From Psychrobacter cibarius (lineage in GTDB: Bacteria; Pseudomonadota; Gammaproteobacteria; Pseudomonadales; Moraxellaceae), in assembly GCA_030686115.1 (NCBI GenBank), contig CP131612.1, forward strand, positions 3,361,041-3,425,040: a stretch of 64,000 nt of DNA, read 5' to 3'. The notes under the pieces were generated by a model that did no database searches, was not told the DNA's origin, and saw nothing but the letters and a program-made list of their open reading frames with translations. Of the stretch, positions 45,138 to 53,024 are shown piece after piece (position 1 is the first letter of the stretch; the number at the start of each line of letters is the position of its first letter). Made by a program: the position numbers and the translations under genes.

Positions 45138-46388
45138 TTAGACGCGCAAATACCGTCCGCCTTGCACGCTAATGACGCCTAATAATTCAAGCTCCATCAA
45201 CTGTCCAATCAACTGCGGTGTAGCAAGTTTGGTAGCGATAATTAGCGCATCTAAATCCTGCCCGTGCCAATCAAGCTGCTCATACACAAGCGTTAAATGC
45301 TCTGGTACGACGATAGCGCTCCTAGGAGACTTTATATTAGATGGTATTGGTTGGCTCGCTGTAGCAAGAGCTGTTTCTACAGTATTCGAAGACTGAAGAC
45401 TATGCGATGGCTTATGATTAGTACTGACTGTCTGTTTTGCTGGTCGATAGCTATTATTATCATAATCCAACTGAGCATTGACGTCTTCTAGCACTTGCTG
45501 TGGATGATAAATTAAGGTCGCGCCTTCACGTATTAAGTGATGACAACCTTCAGCATTGCTATTATCAATATGACTTGGAATGGCAAAAACTTGCTTACCC
45601 TGTTCCGAGGTTAAACGCGCGGTAATCAGCGAACCACTCTGAGTGGTCGCCTCCGTCACAATCGTTGCTAAGCTCAATCCAGCGACCAAACGATTGCGCC
45701 GTGGAAACGTATGCTTATGTGGCATTGTATGCGGCAACAATTCACTAATAATACAGCCGCCTTGCTCAATTATTTGGGCAAACAATTTATCATGATGATT
45801 GGGATAATTGACCTCAATACCCGTACCCATTACCCCAATCGTTCGACCTTGATATTCAGCGTCTGCCTGTGCTAAAGCGCCTAGATGTGCTCGTTTATCG
45901 ACACCCATGGCAAGACCGCTGGTGATGATATAACCAGCTTGCGCCAAATATTGTGCGATATCAAAGGTGATTTTTTGGGCATGGGCAGTGGGTTTTCGGC
46001 TACCGACGATCGCAATTTGCGCTTGACGCAAACGCGATTTATTGCCTCGGTAAAATAATAAAGGCGGTGGGTCATAGATTTGCGAGAGCTGTGCAGGATA
46101 ATCGGGCTGGTCGGCGAATAGCAGACCATAGCGCCCTTCGATGAGCGCTTGCTGAATCTTATCGATACTGGCTTGCGTATGCTCTGGCTGTTCATGACGG
46201 GCAAGATGGCTATGATGAATACCCAATTGCCGCCAAGCATCTACTTTGGCGTACCAAGCAAGCTCTGCTGTGCCAAAAGAAGTAATGAGCTTATGATAAG
46301 CAGATAATGATGCATTCACCTCAGTCCACAGCGCCAGTACTGCGCGCTGCTCATCTGATAAAGAAGAAGTAACTGCCATCATAATCAT
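45138..46388 (-). CDS. dprA: DNA processing protein DprA (Smf)
   Basis: A 416-aa protein. The Rossmann-like DprA domain has IAIVGSRKPTAHAQKIT, SGLAMGVDKRAHLGAL, GTGIEVNYPNHHDKLF and TFPRRNRLVAGLSLATIVTEA, then FAIPSHIDNSNAEGCHHLIREGA. The C-terminal winged helix (LDALIIATKLATPQLIGQLMELELLGVI) is present. DprA loads RecA on incoming single-stranded DNA during transformation. The gene is intact, in contrast to comM. A ~60-residue linker before the C-terminal domain is low-complexity. Confidence 0.95.
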   Translation of the reverse strand: MIMMAVTSSLSDEQRAVLALWTEVNASLSAYHKLITSFGTAELAWYAKVDAWRQLGIHHSHLARHEQPEHTQASIDKIQQALIEGRYGLLFADQPDYPAQLSQIYDPPPLLFYRGNKSRLRQAQIAIVGSRKPTAHAQKITFDIAQYLAQAGYIITSGLAMGVDKRAHLGALAQADAEYQGRTIGVMGTGIEVNYPNHHDKLFAQIIEQGGCIISELLPHTMPHKHTFPRRNRLVAGLSLATIVTEATTQSGSLITARLTSEQGKQVFAIPSHIDNSNAEGCHHLIREGATLIYHPQQVLEDVNAQLDYDNNSYRPAKQTVSTNHKPSHSLQSSNTVETALATASQPIPSNIKSPRSAIVVPEHLTLVYEQLDWHGQDLDALIIATKLATPQLIGQLMELELLGVISVQGGRYLRV

Positions 46389-46458
46389 CTAGCTCATATA
46401 GGCTAAGTTAGTATATCCCGTCCAAAAATAAGCATGTTCTCACTTATAGCGTACTCAT

Positions 46459-47556
46459 TTATAGATATGGCGGTGGTAACAGCTGGTCGCCGACATTTAA
46501 TGGTAGCTCTGAATCAAGCACATAAGCATAGCTAATATTATCGAAAGTATTGAATACCATGACCATACCGCTTGGCTCATTTGGTAAGCGTACTGGCGTG
46601 TCATTGTCTTTGGTATCGCGGATCAAGGCCCCTTTTTGATAGACAGTCAATACATCACCAGGCTTAGCACCATGGGTACTACCTAAGTTGATAGCAACGA
46701 CACTACCCTTCGCCGCTGAGCTGATTGAGTCCATGACTCGGACAATCATACCACCACGACTGACCGTTGCAGGGGCTGGATAAAACACAGGTGGGATAGA
46801 GTTATTCAACTCAACGAATACGCGATCACCTTCACGTACTTCTTTGTCGTAACTGTCGGTGAGCTGCAAACTACTGACGCCGTTGGTTTCTGTCGAAGTA
46901 ACCAAACCCGTCGCAACTTGCGTGACCTCTAAACCGATAACTTCTTGGGTTTTTGGCTCAACATATAGCTCTCCTTCACGGTAAATACCATAACGCTGAC
47001 CGACGATCAGTGGCACACCTTTGGCATACACTTTATCGCCACTGGCGGTAATTAAGTTGCCTTTTTTAGAGGCCAATATATAAGGCGTGGTATTAAAATC
47101 TTGTGGATTAACGATGACTGTCTTATCTAACCAGTGTTGAATAGCAGACCACGGAAGCGGTGGAATACTGTTGGCTGTTGAAGTGACTGAAACTGTGCTA
47201 GATACCACGTTACCCGTTAACTGCTTTTCGACTCCAGCACAACCTTCGCCAGTATCAACACCAATTAAGGTTTTACCTTGAATCACACATAAGATAAGGA
47301 TGTCGTTAGGATAAATAAGATTGGGGTTTTTGATTTGCTTATTGGTTGCCCAGATTTCTTTCCAGCGCCACGGACTGTCTAAATAACGTCCTGATATGTC
47401 CCACAACGTATCGCCTTTTTTGACGATATAGCGATTGGGCGCATCCGCTTTGATGGCTGGTGGTGGATTGTTAGCGTGGGCAGCACTCATTAGCATTGCA
47501 CTACTAAATGTCGTGATTAACAGTGCTTTTGCTATCGTTTTTAAGCTCATCTTCAT
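46459..47556 (-). CDS. LysM domain exported protein
   Basis: A 365-aa protein from MKMSLKTIAK (ATG at 47556); the frame extends 16 codons further without support. The signal peptide ends SAAHA. A LysM domain follows directly: NRYIVKKGDTLWDISGRYLD and NPNLIYPNDILIL, which binds peptidoglycan. The remaining ~270 residues are beta-rich and uncharacterised, with repeated GDRVFVEL and GSVVAINLGSTHGAKPGDVL segments. It lies directly upstream of dprA, a common arrangement. Confidence 0.9.
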   Translation of the reverse strand: MKMSLKTIAKALLITTFSSAMLMSAAHANNPPPAIKADAPNRYIVKKGDTLWDISGRYLDSPWRWKEIWATNKQIKNPNLIYPNDILILCVIQGKTLIGVDTGEGCAGVEKQLTGNVVSSTVSVTSTANSIPPLPWSAIQHWLDKTVIVNPQDFNTTPYILASKKGNLITASGDKVYAKGVPLIVGQRYGIYREGELYVEPKTQEVIGLEVTQVATGLVTSTETNGVSSLQLTDSYDKEVREGDRVFVELNNSIPPVFYPAPATVSRGGMIVRVMDSISSAAKGSVVAINLGSTHGAKPGDVLTVYQKGALIRDTKDNDTPVRLPNEPSGMVMVFNTFDNISYAYVLDSELPLNVGDQLLPPPYL

Positions 47557-47743
47557 TGTTATATCCACAATATGTACCGCTGTTGTCGCCACAATTAGTA
47601 CCATTTAGATCTATTACTTAACCTTAATCTTTGACTGTCATTAAAATAGTGACAAGCAATGAGGGTCGTAAAAGGACTTAACTGTACGATTATCATGACG
47701 CTTATAGGGCAGCTGTTCAGTGTAATTGGCTGGTATGATTACT

Positions 47744-47780
47744 AAAAAAGCGTCTAGCAAAATGATGAGTCGCCGACGCT
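47744..47780 (-). terminator. Possible terminator after thrC
   Basis: On the minus strand AGCGTC...GACGCT is followed by TTTTTTAG. The loop is about 25 bases, so the hairpin is not strong. It lies about 150 bp beyond the thrC stop. The rest of the 47557-47928 spacer shows nothing else. Confidence 0.4.
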
Positions 47781-47928
47781 GTTTCTAATATTACAATTAT
47801 ATCTACCATAACACAATCATAAACACTTTATTACAATGGCGTAACTTTTATATGAATATTATTTCTATAGTTCCTCATTGAAATTTATAGAGTTCCTCAT
47901 GAAAATAAGTATTAAAATCCACTTTGAC

Positions 47929-49350
47929 TTATGCTGGATTTGGTATCACATGCTGACGGATTTGTTCAGCCACCAGCTCAGCGCTGTTATCAAGCACCAC
48001 CACATGTTGCGGTAAGCTCTCTAAGCCTTCGGTATGGGCTGGGCGTGCGATTTCTATTTGACCTATCGCTTCGATTATCGTATCTGCAAATTTCACTGGC
48101 AGCGCGGTCTCAGCACAGACAATCACCTCACCTTCGCGCTGTAGCTCTTTGGCAACCTTGATACCATCAGCGGTATGCGGATCAACCAACTCTCCATGCT
48201 GCTCATAAAGTGTTTTGATAGTGTCGAGACGGTCGGCATGAGTAGATTTACCCGCAGCAAAACCGTAGCGAGTGTTGACCGCCTCCATTAGGTCAGGCAA
48301 ATCAAAACCTTGACCAGATTTCACCCCTTCAAATAACTCATGAACACGGGCGCTGTCTTTATCTAATAAGAGATAAACAAAACGCTCAAAGTTAGAAGCC
48401 TTTGAGATATCCATCGATGGGCTTGAAGTGATATAAGTTTTATCAGTCGGACGCGGCTGATAAGCACCTTGATTAAAGAAGTCGTTTAAAACGTCGTTTT
48501 CATTGGTCGCGACGATTAGACGATCAACTGGCAGCCCCATTTCACGTGCAATGTGACCGGCACAAATATTACCAAAGTTGCCTGATGGCACGCTAAAGCT
48601 AACCTTTTCATCGTTACTTGAAGTCACGGCAAAGTAAGCTTTAAAATAATAAACGATTTGCGCTAGGATACGACCCCAGTTAATAGAATTAACCGTACCT
48701 AGATTATAAGCCGCTTTAAACTTAGCATCCTGTTGTAGCGCTTTAACAATATCTTGGCAATCATCAAACATGCCTTCGATGGCGATATTATGAATGTTTT
48801 TATCAGTCAAGCTATACATTTGCGCGCGCTGGAATTCACTCATTTTGCCATGCGGTGACAGCATAAAGACTTCGATATTTTCTTTACCACGTAGGGCATA
48901 TTCTGCTGCACTGCCGGTATCGCCACTGGTCGCACCAATGATGGTAATACGTGCGTCTTTTCTTTTAAGCACATATTCAAAAGCATTACCCAAAAACTGC
49001 ATGGCAACATCTTTAAACGCTAACGTCGGACCGTTTGATAGTCCTAAAATATATAAATTATTGTCAAGCTTACGGACAGGAACAATCTTATCAGAGCCAA
49101 ATATCTCAGCGGTATAAGTGCGCTTAATAATGTCTTGCAAATCAGCCACAGGAATATCAGTCGCAAAGCGCTGCATAATCGCCATCGCCAGCTGTGGATA
49201 GCTTAGCGTGCGCCACTCAGTAAGCGTCGCACTATCAATATTCGGATAGTGCTCAGGCAACATCAAACCACCGTCTGGGGCAAGACCCATTAATAACACA
49301 TCACTAAAATCCATCGGCGCTGTCTGACCACGGGTACTGATATATTTCAT
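47929..49350 (-). CDS. thrC: Threonine synthase
   Basis: A 473-aa PLP enzyme that converts O-phosphohomoserine to threonine. It begins MKYISTRGQTAPMDFSDVLL. The PLP lysine is in TLAFKDVAMQFLG (about residues 108-120), followed by IIGATSGDTGSAAEYALRGK and the VNSINWGRILAQIVYY region. The SPSMDISKASNFERFVY block is typical. The length matches the long bacterial class. Confidence 0.95.
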   Translation of the reverse strand: MKYISTRGQTAPMDFSDVLLMGLAPDGGLMLPEHYPNIDSATLTEWRTLSYPQLAMAIMQRFATDIPVADLQDIIKRTYTAEIFGSDKIVPVRKLDNNLYILGLSNGPTLAFKDVAMQFLGNAFEYVLKRKDARITIIGATSGDTGSAAEYALRGKENIEVFMLSPHGKMSEFQRAQMYSLTDKNIHNIAIEGMFDDCQDIVKALQQDAKFKAAYNLGTVNSINWGRILAQIVYYFKAYFAVTSSNDEKVSFSVPSGNFGNICAGHIAREMGLPVDRLIVATNENDVLNDFFNQGAYQPRPTDKTYITSSPSMDISKASNFERFVYLLLDKDSARVHELFEGVKSGQGFDLPDLMEAVNTRYGFAAGKSTHADRLDTIKTLYEQHGELVDPHTADGIKVAKELQREGEVIVCAETALPVKFADTIIEAIGQIEIARPAHTEGLESLPQHVVVLDNSAELVAEQIRQHVIPNPA

Positions 49351-49400
49351 GGTTTATCCTATATAAGCTTAGTTTTATGTGACTTCAGTCAGTATAAGTA

Positions 49401-49934
49401 TCAACTAATACAAAAATTCGTTGGAAAATTAATATCTACAAATTCATCTCGGTGTTGATAAGCTTCAGTAAAGTCCTTCATAAACTGACTGAACACCTTT
49501 TCAAAATTATCTTTAGCAAACGTTAATTCAGGTACAGTATCAAACCAATCTATAGCATCTGGATTTTGCTTTTCGATTGAACCTGTAAGCAGTCCAAAAC
49601 GCTTCCATACCACTTTATCATCGATGATATATTGTTCAGTGGCAATGGTGGTACAAGACAAATCATTATCTTCAGGGCAGACTAATAATGGTACATAGCT
49701 AATATTACCGTCACCTAACTGCCCTAAATAGTACCAAACGATCTTAGTATCGGAATATAAATCTAGGTTTAGACTCAGTCCTAGCTCTTCAACACCTAGG
49801 TTTCTGAACCGAGTATTCTTATTTATATACTCAGCAAGCCACTCATTAAATGCCACACCATCAACTGTGAGTTCTGCATGAAACACTTCAAGGTTATATT
49901 CTTGCTGAATATTAATCATAGAAAGATTGTTCAT
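49401..49934 (-). CDS. Uncharacterised protein, 177 aa
   Basis: I do not recognise the family. The protein has no signal peptide. Visible blocks are GQLGDGNISYVPLLVCPEDNDLSCT (in two parts), VVWKRFGLLTG and a C-terminal helix-rich FEKVFSQFMKDFTEAYQHRDEF. It is compact, acidic and similar in style to SMI1/immunity-like cytoplasmic proteins, but that is an impression only. It lies between thrC and rsmB in the same orientation, 9 bp from the rsmB stop. Confidence 0.7.
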   Translation of the reverse strand: MNNLSMINIQQEYNLEVFHAELTVDGVAFNEWLAEYINKNTRFRNLGVEELGLSLNLDLYSDTKIVWYYLGQLGDGNISYVPLLVCPEDNDLSCTTIATEQYIIDDKVVWKRFGLLTGSIEKQNPDAIDWFDTVPELTFAKDNFEKVFSQFMKDFTEAYQHRDEFVDINFPTNFCIS

Positions 49935-49943
49935 GCTATTACA

Positions 49944-51506
49944 TTAACTCTTCATCAACAACGCATAATAGAAGCCATCGCCACTCGCACTATCTATTGG
50001 TAAGCACTGACGACCAATCGCCTGTTCAATACCCCAATTACAATCGTCGCTAAATTCAACAGCTACTACATTATTATAATAAGTCATAAAATCTTGCATC
50101 TGCTCGACGTTCTCTTGCTTTAGGATAGAGCAAGTGACATACAACAGATAACCGCCAACTTTAAGTTGTGGCCATAGATTGTGCAAGATATCCGCTTGTA
50201 AGAGTGCCGTTTGCTCAACGTCTTCTTCAGTACGCAAAATACTGATGTCAGGATGACGGCGGATTACGCCAGTCGCCGTACAAGGTGAATCTAATAATAT
50301 AGCGTCAAATACGAGTTTGCTCTTTTTCTTACCAGCGCCTTGCCATGTCGTTGCATCAGCACAGACAATATTGAGCTCAATATTTTTCTCAGCTTGCTGC
50401 AAGTCGTGCTGACTTAAGTTTAAGCGCTGTAAATTAGTATGAATACGCTCGATACGTGGCGCCTCATTATCTATCGCAGTAATCTTAACTTTCGAAATCA
50501 CAGGCGACGTTTCAGCATCGTCTTGTTTCACGTGAAACAACGAAGACTCATTTGAGCTGATTAATTCTAACCAATGAGCAAGCTTACCACCCGGCGCTGC
50601 ACAAGCATCTAAAATGCGGATCTCGTTGTTATTGGTGTCTATATCGCCGTCTGCATCGTCGTTTTTAACACTCAGCTTATTAATTAAAGCGTTATGAATA
50701 AGCGGCGCGGCAAGCTGAGCATGCATATCTTGTACACTAGCCGCACCTTCAGCGAATTGCGGCAAGGCATTAACTGCAGTGCTTTGATGTAATCTTAATC
50801 CTTTGGTTAATACGCTATTAGATGTGGCTGTATCCGATGAGCTGGGTAAATTAAAACCACTCGTTAGCTCAACCAAATCTGCTTCAACTTCAAATTCCAC
50901 CAAGGCTTGCTGATAATCCTCTACCGAGGTAACCGCTGTATTCACGCGTAAAAACATCGGTGCAGGTTGACGTAAACCCTGCATTAGATCGTCATACTGC
51001 TCACTCCAATCTTGCTTAAGCTGATAGGCAAGCCAATTCGGTAAGCTGTGTTTTTTATCACACTTCTTACGGAATTTACTTGGGTTCTTAGCCACTTTAC
51101 GCAAGATGGCATTGATTAAACCCGTCGCGTGCGCAAATTCGATTTCTTTTGCTGCTTCAACTGTTTCATGAATCGCCGCATGATCAGCCACTTGTAAATA
51201 AAGTAACTGCGTTAAACCCACTTGGATCGTCGTACGTACTTCTTTTTCATCAATCGAGTTATCAGCCAGACTATCGAGTAGGCGTTCAAGGGCATACCAT
51301 TGGCGCAACGTCGTTAACAATAACGCATGAGCAAAACCTTTATCACCGTCATGCAAACTGTTTAATAGCGGATCAAGGACGCTCGCTAGCGACTGACCAT
51401 TTTGAATAGCCAGTAAAGTGCGAATCACGCGGACGCGGACGCTACCATTCATGATAAGGTTACTTGACGGTTTGAGCTTATTGTTTCTTGGCGCAGTGCT
51501 TCTCAT
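49944..51506 (-). CDS. rsmB: 16S rRNA (cytosine-967-C5) methyltransferase
   Basis: A 520-aa protein. The N-terminal NusB-like domain is helical (residues 20-150). The SAM-binding motif I is LDACAAPGGKLAHWLEL, motif IV ILLDSPCTATGVIRRHPDI and motif VI YVTCSIL; the two cysteines in SPC and TCS are the catalytic and resolving residues. It is longer than E. coli RsmB by ~90 residues because of insertions near 275-300 and 330-350. A perfect parS lies inside the coding sequence at 50524. It follows fmt in the usual order. Confidence 0.95.
   Translation of the reverse strand: MRSTAPRNNKLKPSSNLIMNGSVRVRVIRTLLAIQNGQSLASVLDPLLNSLHDGDKGFAHALLLTTLRQWYALERLLDSLADNSIDEKEVRTTIQVGLTQLLYLQVADHAAIHETVEAAKEIEFAHATGLINAILRKVAKNPSKFRKKCDKKHSLPNWLAYQLKQDWSEQYDDLMQGLRQPAPMFLRVNTAVTSVEDYQQALVEFEVEADLVELTSGFNLPSSSDTATSNSVLTKGLRLHQSTAVNALPQFAEGAASVQDMHAQLAAPLIHNALINKLSVKNDDADGDIDTNNNEIRILDACAAPGGKLAHWLELISSNESSLFHVKQDDAETSPVISKVKITAIDNEAPRIERIHTNLQRLNLSQHDLQQAEKNIELNIVCADATTWQGAGKKKSKLVFDAILLDSPCTATGVIRRHPDISILRTEEDVEQTALLQADILHNLWPQLKVGGYLLYVTCSILKQENVEQMQDFMTYYNNVVAVEFSDDCNWGIEQAIGRQCLPIDSASGDGFYYALLMKS
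50524..50539. promoter_or_regulatory. parS site (perfect)
   Basis: TGTTTCACGTGAAACA is an exact match to the ParB consensus. It is inside rsmB, encoding LFHVKQ, in a linker that is long for the family. Confidence 0.9.
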
Positions 51507-51625
51507 TAAATTGAATTTCCTTGACGTCTAATAATTAGCGTCTGATAAAAGTTGGAGTGTTTGGTATTAAATAACGAATATAAAAATAAATAAGGTTAAG
51601 CTGTATTAAACTGATTTAGGAGCAA

Positions 51626-52708
51626 TTATTTTGAGTCTGCTGTGAATTGATCGCCATCATTTAATTGGTTGCCATGGCAGATTTGCTCGGCTGTCATCGG
51701 TTTACCACCAGCAAACTGTAATTCGGTAATGGCTAAAGTACTGGCTTGCGGTTTTTCGAGACCATTATCAATATTACTATCATGACCACAAGCTACCAAT
51801 ATCGCTTTGCGTCCAACGCTGATGACCGTACCAGCAGGCTGATTGGTTTGCTGCGACGGATTCACAGGTAAGCTGGCTAAAATCTTGACACGCTGCCCTG
51901 CCAAAAAAGTATATGAACCTGGCCATGGCGTCAGTCCACGAATTTGTCGCTCAATTTCAGTAGCGGATTGTGTCCAGTTGATTTCGCCTTCGGTTTTGAC
52001 CAGTTTTTCAGCGTAATTGGCTTGACTGTCATCTTGAGCGATTGCTTGTGCTTGATAATGTGGCAAGTCCTTTAGCACGGTAATAATGGCCGTCGCACCA
52101 AGCTCAGCCATTTTATCATGGAGGCTAGCAGCCGTATCATCAGCCTCAATAGGAGCACTGACTTTATAAAGCATGTCGCCAGTATCAAGCCCTTTATCCA
52201 TCTGCATAATGGTAATGCCCGTCTCGCTATCACCCGCCAATAGCGCGCGGTGAATAGGTGCTGCACCGCGCCAGCGTGGTAATAAGGACGCATGAATATT
52301 GAGGCAACCATAAGTCGGTGTGGTCAATACACCAATCGGCAATATCAAGCCATAAGCCGCGACAATCATCACATCTGGCTGATAACTACGCAGAGTCTCA
52401 CGTGCAATCAACCCTTCACTACTAGATTTTTTAAAGGTGAGAGGCTGCTCAACGGCAATATCATGCGCCAATGCGACTTGCTTTACTGCAGAGGCTGATA
52501 ATTTTTGACCCCGTCCTGCCTTGCGATCAGGTTGCGTATATACAGCGACGATGTCTATATTCAACGCTTCTTGCTGGCTGATAAGCGCCTCTAGACTAAC
52601 GGCTGCAAACTCAGGAGTGCCAGCAAAAGCAACTCTTAAGCGCTTACTAGAGCAATCTTTCATCGTAGATGGCATGGATAAATCGGAGGCAGAAGCAATT
52701 GTAGTCAT
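51626..52708 (-). CDS. fmt: Methionyl-tRNA formyltransferase
   Basis: A 360-aa protein. After an N-terminal extension of ~24 residues it reads RVAFAGTPEFAAVSLEAL. The catalytic region AYGLILPIGVLTTP, NIHASLLPRWRGAAPIHRAL and GDSETGITIMQMDKGLDTGDML, and the C-terminal QIRGLTPWPGSYTFL, are all present. It formylates initiator Met-tRNA. The extension may mean that a later ATG (for instance at MPSTMKDC) is used. It precedes rsmB. Confidence 0.96.
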   Translation of the reverse strand: MTTIASASDLSMPSTMKDCSSKRLRVAFAGTPEFAAVSLEALISQQEALNIDIVAVYTQPDRKAGRGQKLSASAVKQVALAHDIAVEQPLTFKKSSSEGLIARETLRSYQPDVMIVAAYGLILPIGVLTTPTYGCLNIHASLLPRWRGAAPIHRALLAGDSETGITIMQMDKGLDTGDMLYKVSAPIEADDTAASLHDKMAELGATAIITVLKDLPHYQAQAIAQDDSQANYAEKLVKTEGEINWTQSATEIERQIRGLTPWPGSYTFLAGQRVKILASLPVNPSQQTNQPAGTVISVGRKAILVACGHDSNIDNGLEKPQASTLAITELQFAGGKPMTAEQICHGNQLNDGDQFTADSK

Positions 52709-53024
52709 AAATAGGCATTATATAGGGTTGGTTGACTCATTATAGGTGAGTTTGCGATGTTGTGCCATGGTTGTAATAACGGTAATCGAGCGTTACCAAT
52801 GATACGGTTTGTCTTTATAATAGAAAGCAAGCAGGGCGCTCTTATTGATGAGTTTATTTACAAAACAATGCGTGATTGAGCGATATTCCACTGCCATTCA
52901 CCATTTTTTTCTAGATAATAGCTGTACAACCGTAAAAGATAAAACGGCTTGAATAAACCAGCTACTGTGCCAAACTGATGACTTACTCACTATGTTTCTT
53001 GTGTCGATATAGGACCACGCTTTC
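52709..53024. other. Divergent intergenic region fmt / histidine kinase
   Basis: This 316-bp spacer must hold promoters for both genes. I see no repeat, operator or RNA element in it. Confidence 0.4.

Noticed and set aside
49401..49934. Immunity-protein identity for the 177-aa gene
   Set aside because: No toxin partner nearby and no recognised immunity motif; left as uncharacterised.
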